Below, in pieces: positions 1 to 9,562 of a stretch of 64,000 bases of DNA. Position 1 is the first letter of the stretch; each line of letters opens with the position of its first letter. Made by a program: the position numbers and the translations under genes. Source of the stretch: Aliidongia dinghuensis (lineage in GTDB: Bacteria; Pseudomonadota; Alphaproteobacteria; ATCC43930; CGMCC-115725); assembly GCF_014643535.1 (NCBI RefSeq), contig NZ_BMJQ01000013.1, positions 1 through 64,000 on the forward strand. The letters are read 5' to 3'. Under the pieces are notes generated by a model, which worked only from the letters and a program-made list of their open reading frames with translations, was not told the origin of the DNA and did not search any database.

Positions 1-177
1 GGCGGGAACGGCGGGCCCTTCGGCGGCGTACCGGGCGGGTTCTCCGGCGGCGGCGGGAACGGCGGGCCCTTCGGCGGCGTACCGGGCGGGTTCTCCGGCG
101 GCGGCGGGAACGGCGGGCCCTTCGGCGGCGTACCGGGCGGGTTCTCCGGCGGCGGCGGGAACGGCGGGCCCTTCGGC
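1..177. repeat. 51-bp tandem repeat, 3 full copies plus part
   Basis: Units start at 1, 52, 103 and 154. The first three are identical base for base and the fourth matches to about base 177. At 51 bp (17 codons) the repeat keeps frame in the minus-strand proline-repeat gene. Perfect identity implies recent expansion or continuing homogenisation. The array continues off the left edge, so total copy number is not visible. Confidence 0.95.
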
Positions 178-395
178 GCATCCGATGCGCCCATCGACCG
201 TGGGAACGGGCGCGTCATCGGCGACAAGCGAACGGGCGACTGAGGCTGAACAATGACAGGGCTCGCAGCGACCTTTTCTAAGCGCGCATCGATCGCGCGC
301 CTCTCACTCAGACCCGTTTCCGATTGACTGAACAGATTCGGAAATCCGGGCACGGCACTATCATAAGACTCGGCGATGCAATCGTCGGTCCGCAT
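1..395 (-). CDS. Proline-repeat protein, 3' end beyond window
   Basis: The protein is unrecognised. The minus-strand frame opens with ATG at 393-395, preceded by a strong GGGGGA ribosome site 7 nt upstream, and stays open to base 1, giving 131 visible residues. Residues 1-75 or so are ordinary sequence (start MRTDDCIAESYDSAVPGF). After that come copies of a 17-residue unit, PPENPPGTPPKGPPFPP, which should form an extended polyproline rod or linker. There is no signal peptide or membrane segment in the visible part. It lies 106 bases downstream of the histidine kinase on the same strand, so it may be co-transcribed. A glycine-rich frame is also open on the plus strand but has no start in the window. 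The good start signal and normal composition of the N-terminal part favour the minus strand. The gene is probably real; its function is unknown. Confidence 0.65.
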   Translation of the reverse strand, partial: MRTDDCIAESYDSAVPGFPNLFSQSETGLSERRAIDARLEKVAASPVIVQPQSPVRLSPMTRPFPRSMGASDAPKGPPFPPPPENPPGTPPKGPPFPPPPENPPGTPPKGPPFPPPPENPPGTPPKGPPFP

Positions 396-501
396 AAAAT
401 GTCCCCCGATGTCATTGCAATGCGAAAAGCCTGCCTGTCTTCGGCGAGTATATCAAGATAGTTCGCCGCAGGATTAATGAGAAACTTTGACTGTTCGCTT
501 C

Positions 502-2514
<2,013 letters not shown>

Positions 2515-2713
2515 TCCCGAAAATTGAACTATCTCCGGATCGACCGCCGTCCTGCCAGCATTCTTTCGTGTCGCACGTATTGGTTAAAACACAAACAAGA
2601 GCCCAATATCACCCGTTCGTCGCCCGCTCTCTTCATCAAACAGCATATCCACCGCGAATTGACGGCGAAAGCCGCGCGGCGTCCAGGCGCGCTCAATGGT
2701 GATTGATCGATCG

Positions 2714-2736
2714 AATCAAACGCGGCGAAGGCCGCG
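2714..2736 (-). terminator. Rho-independent terminator after maoC-type gene
   Basis: A perfect 6-bp stem (CGCGGC/GCCGCG, 2721-2736) with a four-base loop is followed, in minus-strand direction, by TTTGATT. It sits about 110 bases past the stop of the MaoC-like gene. Confidence 0.55.
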
Positions 2737-2742
2737 ATTGAG

Positions 2743-2832
2743 CCGTTACTCGCGCCAGGGCCGTTGCTCAGGCCAGGACCGTTGCTCAGGCCAGGACCGT
2801 TGCTCAGGCCAGGACCGTTGCTCAGGCCAGGG
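2743..2832. repeat. 18-bp tandem repeat, five units
   Basis: The unit CCGTTGCTCAGGCCAGGA occurs at 2761, 2779, 2797 and 2815 (the last with one change), preceded by a diverged copy at 2743. It begins 15 bases past the maoC-type stop codon and is therefore outside that gene, although the out-of-frame translation would read GPGLSN repeats. Confidence 0.9.
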
Positions 2833-2847
2833 CCGTCGGGCGCATCG

Positions 2848-3336
2848 TCATGGCTGACCGGGCGCCACGACCCGCCGTGGCAGCACGAGCTTCGCCACCA
2901 GCACCTGCACGACCTCGTCGCGCTGGTTCTTGGTTTCACTGCGCACCGTGGCCATGCCGCGGTCGGGGCGCGAGCGGGACGGCGTGATCTCGATGACTTC
3001 GCTCTCGACACGCAGCACGTCGCCCGGGCGCGTCGGGCGCGGCCAGGAAATCTCGGCCCCGGCGCCAATGATGCCGCCTTCGAGCGGCAGACCGCTCTCG
3101 ACATTAAGGCGCATGGTGATGGCGGCGGTGTGCCAGCCGCTGGCCGCCAGGCCGCGGAACAAAGTCGCCTGCGCCGACGCATCGTCCAGATGGAACGGCT
3201 GCGGGTCGTAGACTTGAGCGAAGCCCCTGATCTCGTCCGCGTCGAGCGCATAGGTGCCACTGACGAAGCGCTGGCCGACCGTGAGGTCGTCGAGCGTCAG
3301 ACGCCGGCGCGCCGCTGAGTTTGTCGGTTCGGTCAT
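2848..3336 (-). CDS. MaoC-like hot-dog dehydratase
   Basis: The protein has 162 residues and the MaoC/(R)-hydratase hot-dog fold. The visible family core is the YALDADEIRGFAQVYDPQPFH stretch near residues 28-48, giving the catalytic Asp/His region, followed by FRGLAASGWHTAAITMRL. Such enzymes hydrate or dehydrate (R)-3-hydroxyacyl-CoA or related thioesters. ATG at 3336 is preceded by GGAGGA six bases away. It is divergent from the thiolase gene, separated by 179 bases, so the two may act together in acyl-CoA or polyhydroxyalkanoate metabolism; that link is inferred from position. Substrate cannot be read from sequence. Confidence 0.85.
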   Translation of the reverse strand: MTEPTNSAARRRLTLDDLTVGQRFVSGTYALDADEIRGFAQVYDPQPFHLDDASAQATLFRGLAASGWHTAAITMRLNVESGLPLEGGIIGAGAEISWPRPTRPGDVLRVESEVIEITPSRSRPDRGMATVRSETKNQRDEVVQVLVAKLVLPRRVVAPGQP

Positions 3337-3515
3337 CGTTTCTCCTCCTGGCGTCGATCTTTGTCCCGGCCGGTCCGCCCCGGTAGAGGCGACCCGTTGT
3401 CACTTGCAGAACGATAGCGGCGATCGTAGGTTACTTGCATGACGCAATTATCAGCGCTTCCCACAGGGCTGGGCCGGCCGTTCTTCCGTCTCAGCATAGA
3501 ATTGAGGGATTTCCC

Positions 3516-4706
3516 ATGTCGAATTCCGATCCCGTCGTCATCGTCGCGGCCGCCCGCACGCCGCTCGGCCGCTTCCAGGGCGAGCTGTCGCCGCTCGCCG
3601 CGCCGCAGCTGGGCGCCCATGTCATTCGCGCGGCGCTCGAGCGCGCCAAGCTCGCGCCCGGCCGCATCGACGAGGTGCTGATGGGCTGCGTGCTGCCGGC
3701 CGGCCAGGGCCAGGCGCCAGCGCGCCAGGCGGCGCGCGGCGCGGGCCTGCCCGATGCGACCGGCGCCACCACGGTCAACAAAGTCTGCGGCTCCGGCATG
3801 AAGGCGACCATGCTCGCCCACGACCTGATCCGCGCCGGCTCGGCCGACATCGTCGTCGCCGGTGGCATGGAGAGCATGTCGAACGCGCCCTACCTGCTGA
3901 CCAAAGCGCGCGCCGGCTATCGCTTCGGCCATGACCGCGTGCTCGACCACATGCTGCTCGACGGGCTCGAGGACGCCTACGAAGGCGGCCGGCAGATGGG
4001 CGATTTCGGCGAGGCCACGGCCGAGAAGTACGGTTTCACCCGCGCCGACCAGGACGCCTATGCCGTCGAGACCCTGACCCGCGCCCGGGCGGCAATCGAC
4101 TCCGGCGCCTTCAAGGCGGAGATCGTGCCGATCACCGTGCCGGCCAAGGGCGGCGAGCGGCTCGTCGAGACCGACGAGCATCCGCTCAAGGTGGCGCCTG
4201 AGAAGATCCCGGGCCTGAAGCCAGCGTTCCGTGCCAACGGCACGATCACGCCGGCGAGCTCGTCGGCCAACGCCGACGGCGCTGCCGCCCTCGTGCTGAC
4301 GCGCAAGTCGGTCGCGCTCAAGGAGGGCCTGCCGATCCTGGCCGAGATCAAGGGTCACGCGACGCACAGCCAGGATCCCGCCTGGTTCACGACCGCGCCG
4401 ATCCCGGCGATCCGCAAGCTCCTGGACAAAACCGGCTGGGGCGTCGGCGACGTGGATCTGTTCGAGATCAACGAGGCGTTCGCCGCGGTCGCCATGGCGG
4501 CCCAGCACGATCTCGCGATCCCGCGCGACCGGCTCAACGTCAATGGCGGCGCCTGCGCGCTTGGCCATCCGATCGGCGCCACAGGCGCTCGTCTCATCGT
4601 AACCCTGCTGCACGCGCTAGAGCACCGCGGGCTCACGCGCGGCATCGCATGCCTGTGCATCGGTGGCGGCGAAGCGACGGCGATCGCGGTCGAACGGCCG
4701 CACTGA
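3516..4706 (+). CDS. Acetyl-CoA acetyltransferase (thiolase)
   Basis: The 396-residue thiolase matches the usual length. The nucleophile is Cys91 in NKVCGSGMKA, with His351 in GGACALGHPIGATGAR and the second cysteine Cys381 in CLCIGGGE. NEAFA supplies the conserved active-site loop. It condenses two acetyl-CoA to acetoacetyl-CoA or cleaves 3-ketoacyl-CoA in the cytoplasm. An in-frame start 27 codons upstream exists, but ATG at 3516 has GAGGGA six bases upstream and gives the standard N-terminus MSNSDPVVIVAAARTPLG. It is divergent from the MaoC-like gene. Whether it works in synthesis (phaA-like) or degradation (atoB-like) is not decidable here. Confidence 0.93.
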   Translation: MSNSDPVVIVAAARTPLGRFQGELSPLAAPQLGAHVIRAALERAKLAPGRIDEVLMGCVLPAGQGQAPARQAARGAGLPDATGATTVNKVCGSGMKATMLAHDLIRAGSADIVVAGGMESMSNAPYLLTKARAGYRFGHDRVLDHMLLDGLEDAYEGGRQMGDFGEATAEKYGFTRADQDAYAVETLTRARAAIDSGAFKAEIVPITVPAKGGERLVETDEHPLKVAPEKIPGLKPAFRANGTITPASSSANADGAAALVLTRKSVALKEGLPILAEIKGHATHSQDPAWFTTAPIPAIRKLLDKTGWGVGDVDLFEINEAFAAVAMAAQHDLAIPRDRLNVNGGACALGHPIGATGARLIVTLLHALEHRGLTRGIACLCIGGGEATAIAVERPH

Positions 4707-4707
4707 C

Positions 4708-4727
4708 CGGCACGAACCTCCGTGCCG
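4708..4727 (+). terminator. Hairpin just past thiolase stop
   Basis: A perfect 7-bp stem (CGGCACG/CGTGCCG) with a 6-base loop starts two bases after the stop codon. There is no clear T tract, so termination by this hairpin alone is uncertain. Confidence 0.4.
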
Positions 4728-4881
4728 CCCGGTCCCACACACCCAGTTCACGATGCTGGGGGCCGGGCGGCATCCCCCTGGAGCAAAACGCGAAAAACAC
4801 CCGGCGCTGATCAACCACACGAATAGTTAACTCGTCCGGTGGTAGAAACGGCACGACTTAAGCATTTTGGTTCCGGGGCTG

Positions 4882-5181
4882 ATGATCGAGCACGCGAAAG
4901 ACTGCCGCTGCCTGCGCTGCGGGATCTGGCGGGAAGGCACCCGGCGGATCGAAGCCGGCGAACTGGACCCGTGGGCCTTCCCCGCGACCCTGACGGCGAT
5001 CGTCGCCGAGATTGTGGGCGGCCATCCCGACATCGAGGAACGCGCCCGCCGGGCGGAATGGTTCTGCAACCAGCTCTTGGGCCTCGTCGAGCAGCATGCG
5101 CCCAAGGAACGGGCTCAGACGATCGACGACACGACCAGCCATGCCGTGATCCTGCCCTTCAGGACGAACCGCCGACGCTGA
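4882..5181 (+). CDS. Small hypothetical protein with CxCxxC
   Basis: This is a 99-residue unrecognised protein. Near the N-terminus it has DCRCLRCGIW (C-x-C-x2-C), which could bind a metal. The rest is amphipathic helix-rich sequence with no signal peptide. ATG at 4882 has GGGG close upstream; a TTG five codons earlier is an alternative. It stands alone between the thiolase and the solute-binding protein. It looks like a genuine protein rather than a shadow because composition is balanced and the opposite-strand frames are arginine/proline rich, but no function is claimed. Confidence 0.5.
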   Translation: MIEHAKDCRCLRCGIWREGTRRIEAGELDPWAFPATLTAIVAEIVGGHPDIEERARRAEWFCNQLLGLVEQHAPKERAQTIDDTTSHAVILPFRTNRRR

Positions 5182-5220
5182 CCCGGCGGGCGCCTCGCGG
5201 CTGCGCCCGGCAACGCCCCA

Positions 5221-5258
5221 TAGGGGCGTCACACAGCCGTAGGGGCGTCACACAGCCG
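5221..5258. repeat. 19-bp direct repeat, two perfect copies
   Basis: TAGGGGCGTCACACAGCCG occurs at 5221-5239 and again, abutting, at 5240-5258, about 100 bases before the solute-binding protein start. It could be a duplicated regulatory site or one of the short tandem duplications common in this window. Confidence 0.85.
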
Positions 5259-5354
5259 CCGACAAACTTGCGATACCGTGGCCTCCCTCGGGATGGCCCC
5301 GCGCCTGACGAGCGGTCCGGGCGGGCGGTCCGGGCGGGTGGGAAGGTTTCGCAC

Positions 5355-6095
5355 ATGAAGGTGTTTCTGGTCGGCTGCAGTTTCTTGTTCCTGGCGGCGC
5401 TGCCGGGCGCCGCGGATGCCCAGAGCCTGATTGCGATCGATGCCGCCGATCCGCCGTTCATGTACGAGGCCGACGGCCGGCCGGCCGGCCTCTATCCGGC
5501 GCTGATCGCCGAGGCGTACCGCCGCATCAACATCGCCGTCACGATCACCACCATGCCCTGGAAACGCGCGCTCGACGATGCCGACGAGGGCAGGAGCGGC
5601 ATCGGCGGGCTCTATAAGACGACGAGCCGACTCGAGAAATACGACTATTCCGACAAGCTGTTCGACGAGATCCTGCAGATCTACGTGCGCAAGGGTCATG
5701 GTTTCCCGTTCGCGACGATCGACGATCTCGCAGGGCGCACGATCGGCGTCATTCGCGGCTGGAGCTACGGCGACGCATTCGACGATGCGCGCCGGCAAGG
5801 TCTGTTCGCGGCCGAGGATGCGTCAGGCGACGCGCAGAATTTCGCCGTCCTCGAGGTCGGGCATATCGACTGCATCCTCGCCATCCGCGAGGCAGGCCTC
5901 GCCGTGATCCGCCGGCGTCACCTGGAGGAGCGGGTCGAAGCGCTGACGCCGCCGCTCTCCAACATCCCGACCTTCATCGCCTTCAACAAGTCGGCCGGCA
6001 AACGCGACGAGCTCAGCCGGTTCGACGCAGCACTCGCCGCGATGCGCCTGGACGGCAGTTTCGACCGTATCGCGCGCCGCGCGCTCGATCCTTGA
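5355..6095 (+). CDS. Periplasmic family 3 solute-binding protein
   Basis: This 246-residue secreted protein begins with a typical Sec signal peptide (MKVFLVGCSFLFLAALPG, cut near ADAQS). The mature part matches the bacterial extracellular solute-binding family 3 pattern: IDAADPPFMYEADGRPAGLYPALIAE at the N-terminal lobe and GRTIGVIRGWSYGDAF in the middle. Such proteins bind polar amino acids or small organic acids. No permease or ATPase lies beside it, so it is an orphan whose transporter is elsewhere, or a sensor-type binding protein. ATG at 5355 has GGGAAGG nine bases upstream; a longer frame upstream lacks a credible start. Confidence 0.85.
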   Translation: MKVFLVGCSFLFLAALPGAADAQSLIAIDAADPPFMYEADGRPAGLYPALIAEAYRRINIAVTITTMPWKRALDDADEGRSGIGGLYKTTSRLEKYDYSDKLFDEILQIYVRKGHGFPFATIDDLAGRTIGVIRGWSYGDAFDDARRQGLFAAEDASGDAQNFAVLEVGHIDCILAIREAGLAVIRRRHLEERVEALTPPLSNIPTFIAFNKSAGKRDELSRFDAALAAMRLDGSFDRIARRALDP

Positions 6096-6203
6096 GCGGC
6101 GGTGTGCCGTCTCGTCTCAGCCGCAAGTCACAGTCAGATGACGGCAGCGCGGCAGAACCATCCTTGGTTGCATCCACGACTGGGCGACCCCGCGCACACC
6201 GGC

Positions 6204-6238
6204 AACAAAAAACCCCCGAGGCCGTCGCCCCGGGGGTC
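6204..6238 (-). terminator. Strong Rho-independent terminator
   Basis: In minus-strand direction an ACCCCCGGGGC / GCCTCGGGGGT stem is followed by TTTTTTGTT. It lies 26 bases past the stop of the lysine-rich gene and also separates it from the convergent solute-binding protein gene. Confidence 0.88.
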
Positions 6239-6263
6239 TTAATCGGAAGAACCGATCCGTCGA

Positions 6264-6443
6264 TTACGACTGGGTCGCAGCCTTCTTCTTCGACTTCTTC
6301 GCGGTCTTGTGAGCGGTGTGCTTCTTCGCTGCCTTCTTGGCGGGCTTCGTGGTCGTGGTCGCGTCCTGAGCGAACGCAACGGCCGGGACCGTGGCGGCGC
6401 CGACGAACGACAGCAGGGCGAGAGCGGAAACGAGGGCCTTCAT
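6264..6443 (-). CDS. Tiny lysine/alanine-rich exported protein
   Basis: This is a 59-residue protein: a clear Sec signal peptide (MKALVSALALLSFVGAATVP, cut near AFAQ) followed by about 30 residues made almost wholly of Lys, Ala and Thr (TTTTKPAKKAAKKHTAHKTA and similar). The mature peptide would be very basic and resembles histone-H1-like tails. ATG at 6443 has a textbook AGGAG eight bases upstream, and a strong terminator follows the stop. A role in binding envelope polyanions or acid-stress periplasmic buffering is possible, but that is inference. The reading frame itself is very likely real. Confidence 0.8.
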   Translation of the reverse strand: MKALVSALALLSFVGAATVPAVAFAQDATTTTKPAKKAAKKHTAHKTAKKSKKKAATQS

Positions 6444-7025
6444 GGAGATCTCCTGACTTTCAACGGCTGTTCTGGGTGCGAGAGTGATCGGTGTTCCGGT
6501 GTTTGGCCGGCCCTGACGACCCACCCATTGTTCACGATAGCACTATTACCATGACGCCAAGACTTAGCAACCACCTTTCACAAGGGATTCGCCGAAATTT
6601 GACACAGGCTATTGCGATAAATTCTTAGAAACTGGCAAAAACGGCAAGATCGACTGTCGCGTTTAAATATCGACCGCGCAGTTGACATTGGGAATATAGT
6701 CGGCGGCAGCAGCACTGTGGCGCCCTAAGCGAGAGCAACCCGACTGTCCGCAGTTGTACGCTCGCCCGGAAACCGAAATCAATCCGCGGCAAATCGCAGA
6801 TTTCATCGCGCCGAAGACCGTAGCAAGAATGCCTCACTGTGGCGCGCCGATAGCCCGATCGCAGGCCTCAAGCGGTTGACCATGGCTGGCGAACGCCCCC
6901 GACAAGGCCCGGATTTCACGCCGCTTCAGCCGATTCCGCCCCGACTCGGACACAACTCCTCGGACGCGACTCCTAGGGCGCGGCTCCTCGGGCGCGGCTC
7001 CTCGGGCGCGACTCGGAGCGTCAGC
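6444..7025. other. Gene-poor spacer before permease remnant
   Basis: This region of 582 bases has no convincing gene. The part from about 6530 to 6720 is visibly less GC-rich than its surroundings. The right end carries a 14-bp tandem repeat and then the ABC permease remnant. Short open frames here lack ribosome sites and have arginine-rich shadow composition. Confidence 0.6.
6956..7011. repeat. 14-bp tandem repeat, four units
   Basis: Units start at 6956, 6970, 6984 and 6998 with consensus CTCCTCGGGCGCGG; single changes distinguish them. The array lies immediately beyond the permease remnant. Confidence 0.85.
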
Positions 7026-7378
7026 GCCGCCGGCGAGCAGCCTGGTCACCAGCACGGGGACAAGGCTGATGGCACTGATCGCCGGCGTCGTCGCTTTGCG
7101 CATCTGCCCGTGCATGTAGATCGGCAACGGTGGGTCCGACCCGACGAGCATCAACGTGGTGTTGAAATTCTCGAAGGACATCAGAAACGCGATCAGGAAC
7201 GCGCCAAACAACGCCGGCTTGAGGAACGGCACGAGGGCAGCACGGCGGTCGCGACATTGCCGATCGTCAGCATGAAGACGACGATCGAGCCGGCGACGAT
7301 GCCGGGCATGGCATGCGGGATGATGATCCGGCGCAGCACGATCACACGGCTGCCGCCCTCGCCCGCATCCGTTAACAT
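7026..7378 (-). pseudogene. Fused, frameshifted remnant of ABC permeases
   Basis: Two permease pieces follow each other in different minus-strand frames. The first (about 7238-7378) reads RRIIIPHAMPGIVAGSIVVF then MLTIGNVATAVL, the EAA-loop and following membrane helix of a PotB-type polyamine/iron permease. The second (about 7026-7241) reads FLKPALFGAFLIAFLMSFEN, then a stretch ending LPIYMHGQMRKATTPAISAI, the C-terminal part of a PotC-type permease. The junction near 7240 joins equivalent regions of what would normally be two genes, as expected from a deletion between homologous segments plus a frameshift. No complete permease, start codon or ATPase remains. Confidence 0.75.
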
Positions 7379-7453
7379 GAAATGCACCAATCCCGGCCAA
7401 ATTGGCCTGACCGTCGGACAACGAATACCAAGCCGGTCTTGGGAGGGACGTTT

Positions 7454-9562
7454 ATGCTCACCGCCTTCAGCAACCAGCGCCTGTCGGTCAAGCTGGGTGC
7501 CGCGTTCGGCCTGCTCGTTGCGACCGTCGTTGCGATGATCGCGCTGTCGCTGAGCCAGTTCGCGGCCCAGAACGCCCGGCTTGAAGCGCTGACCTCGGGG
7601 CCGGTACGGCAGACGGCGCTGGCACAGAACGCGGTCCTGAGCCTGGTCAAGATGTCCCGCGCGGCACGCGATCTGGTGATCGAGCGCACGGATGCCGGCA
7701 AGGCGGCCGCCATCACCGAGATCGCGGCCGAGAAGGCGAATCTCGCGACGCTGAGCGACAGCCTGCAGGCGCTGCCGAGCGCCGCCCAGTCGGCCAAGCT
7801 CAAGGATTTCCTCGACCAGGCCGGGAAGTACGGCGCGATCGTCGACGAGATGACCAGTCTCGCCAAGCTCAATTCGAAGTCGCGCGCGCTCGCCCTCTCG
7901 TCCACCAAGGGGGCCGAAGCCTTCCACAAGGTCGAAAGCCAGGTGTCGGCCATGATCGATGCCGAGACCAAGATTGCCGACAGCGAGCGCAACGTCCTGG
8001 TCCAGCGCATGATCGGCACCGGCCTGCGCCTGCTCGCCGAACTCAACCACTTCTATGGTCTGGAGAAGGACACGATCGCCGAGATCGACGACCAGCGTCT
8101 CGATCAGCTCGAAAAGGACCTCGACGCCGCCGCCGATCGCATTTCCGACTTGCGCGACAAGGTCCGCGCCTTCTCGAGCTCTCAGCTGGCGCCGCCGGAG
8201 ATGATGGACCAGATGAACATCGTCGACGACGGCTTCGACCAGTGGCTCGCCGTCGACAAGGAGATCCGGCGCTTGACGCGCGAGAACGGCGACGGCAAGG
8301 CGCAGACGATCGCCACCACCCGCGGCAAGGCGGCGCTCGACGCGGCCGAAGCGGCCGCCCGTTCCTGGCTCGACGAGACCAACCAGGCCATGCAGGGCGA
8401 GCTCGCCCAGGCCCGCGGCAGCTATGTCACCAACCGCGGTCTCCTGATGCTGCTGGCGTTCGGCGGTTCGGCGATCGGCTTGGCGCTCGCCTGGCTCATT
8501 GTCCGCAACGAGATCACCCGCCCGCTCGAGAGCCTGCGCCAGGTGATGGCGCGGCTGGCCAGCGGCGACCTCGCAAGCGAGGTGACGGGCGTCGCGCGGC
8601 GCGACGAGATCGGCGACATGGCGCGCACGGTCCAGGTGTTCAAGGACGGGCTTGGCGAGACCGAGGCGCTACGCCGGGACCAGGAGCAGACACGCCGCGA
8701 TGCCGAGGCGAACCGCCGGGCAGCGCTGATCACCCTGGCGCGGGATTTCGAGGCGACGGTCGGCGCCGTCGTCACCGCCGTCTCACAGTCGGCGGCGCAG
8801 ATGACCCGGGCTGCCGGCACGCTCGCCGACCGGACGACGGTGGCGCGCGACCGCACCATCGCCGTTGAGGCCGACGCGACGCGCGCATCGGAACGGGTCT
8901 CGGCGGTCGCGGCCGCGACCGAGCAGATGGCAGGATCCGTGGCCGAGATCGCCCGCCAGGTGACGGAAGCGACACGCGCCACCGGCAGCGCCGTCGACGA
9001 GGCCGAGCACGGCAATACCGAGATGCGCGGCCTCGCCGAGACCGCCCAAAAGATCGGCGAAGTGGTCGCGCTCATCAGCCAGATCGCAAGCCAGACCAAC
9101 CTCTTGGCGCTGAACGCGACCATCGAGGCCGCGCGTGCCGGCGAAGCCGGCAAGGGCTTCGCGGTCGTGGCAAGCGAGGTGAAGGTGCTCGCCCAGCAGA
9201 CCGCCCAGGCGACGGAAGAGATCGGTGCCCATGTGAGCGCTATCCAGAGCGCCACCGGCCGCGCCGTGGCGGCAATCCGCGGCGTCGGCACGACGATCTC
9301 CAAGATCGACGGCATCACGACGACGATCGCGGCGGCCGTGGAGGAGCAGGAGGCGACGACGCGGGAGATCGCCGGCAACGTCGACGGTGCCGCGCGTGGC
9401 ACTGAAGGCGTCTCGACGACCATCACCGAGGTCAGCGGCGCCGTGACGGACGCCGGGACCGAAGCGGCCTCGGTCGCCGAGGTCGCGGCCGCGCTGGCCC
9501 GCCAGTCGGTCGAGTTAGAGAGCCAGGTTGGAGCGTTCCTGGCGCATATCCGCGCCGGCTGA
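7454..9562 (+). CDS. Methyl-accepting chemotaxis protein
   Basis: This 702-residue transmembrane chemoreceptor has a membrane helix at about 11-33, a periplasmic helical sensor region of roughly 300 residues, a second helix at about 330-350, a HAMP domain (EITRPLESLRQVMARLASGD) and a long cytoplasmic coiled coil. The hairpin tip near 540-580 contains SQTNLLALNATIEAARAGEA, the CheA/CheW contact. It senses an unknown ligand and controls CheA. ATG at 7454 has GGGAGGGA five bases upstream; an ATG 24 codons earlier is not supported. The last 48 bases overlap tail-to-tail with glpD. Confidence 0.95.
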   Translation: MLTAFSNQRLSVKLGAAFGLLVATVVAMIALSLSQFAAQNARLEALTSGPVRQTALAQNAVLSLVKMSRAARDLVIERTDAGKAAAITEIAAEKANLATLSDSLQALPSAAQSAKLKDFLDQAGKYGAIVDEMTSLAKLNSKSRALALSSTKGAEAFHKVESQVSAMIDAETKIADSERNVLVQRMIGTGLRLLAELNHFYGLEKDTIAEIDDQRLDQLEKDLDAAADRISDLRDKVRAFSSSQLAPPEMMDQMNIVDDGFDQWLAVDKEIRRLTRENGDGKAQTIATTRGKAALDAAEAAARSWLDETNQAMQGELAQARGSYVTNRGLLMLLAFGGSAIGLALAWLIVRNEITRPLESLRQVMARLASGDLASEVTGVARRDEIGDMARTVQVFKDGLGETEALRRDQEQTRRDAEANRRAALITLARDFEATVGAVVTAVSQSAAQMTRAAGTLADRTTVARDRTIAVEADATRASERVSAVAAATEQMAGSVAEIARQVTEATRATGSAVDEAEHGNTEMRGLAETAQKIGEVVALISQIASQTNLLALNATIEAARAGEAGKGFAVVASEVKVLAQQTAQATEEIGAHVSAIQSATGRAVAAIRGVGTTISKIDGITTTIAAAVEEQEATTREIAGNVDGAARGTEGVSTTITEVSGAVTDAGTEAASVAEVAAALARQSVELESQVGAFLAHIRAG

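Larger units (their letters stand above)
2515..2847. other. Gene-free spacer with repeats and terminator
   Basis: This 333-base spacer lies between the maoC-type gene and the histidine kinase, both on the minus strand. It holds an 18-bp tandem repeat directly after the maoC-type stop, then a terminator hairpin, then about 190 bases that should contain the kinase promoter. No convincing -35/-10 pair or small gene was found. Confidence 0.6.

Noticed and set aside
1-177. CRISPR array
   Set aside because: The repeats are directly adjacent with no variable spacers; it is a coding minisatellite.
1-243. Open glycine-rich frame on the plus strand (GGNGGPFGGVPGGFSGG repeats) ending at 241-243
   Set aside because: No start is visible, while the minus-strand frame over the same repeats has an ATG with a strong ribosome site and balanced N-terminal sequence. 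It cannot be fully excluded without the DNA to the left.
2529-3260. Long minus-strand frame containing GPGLSN repeats
   Set aside because: It is out of frame with the MaoC-like gene for most of its length and rich in Arg/Ser; the repeat region lies past the real stop codon.
6599-6710. TTGACA boxes at 6599 and 6682 as sigma-70 promoters
   Set aside because: No acceptable -10 box at 16-18 bases from either, and no gene follows in the right direction.
7193-8050. 285-codon minus-strand frame extending from the permease fragment into the chemoreceptor gene
   Set aside because: Only its last 60 codons resemble a permease; the rest is the shadow of the chemoreceptor gene, so the remnant was limited to 7026-7378.
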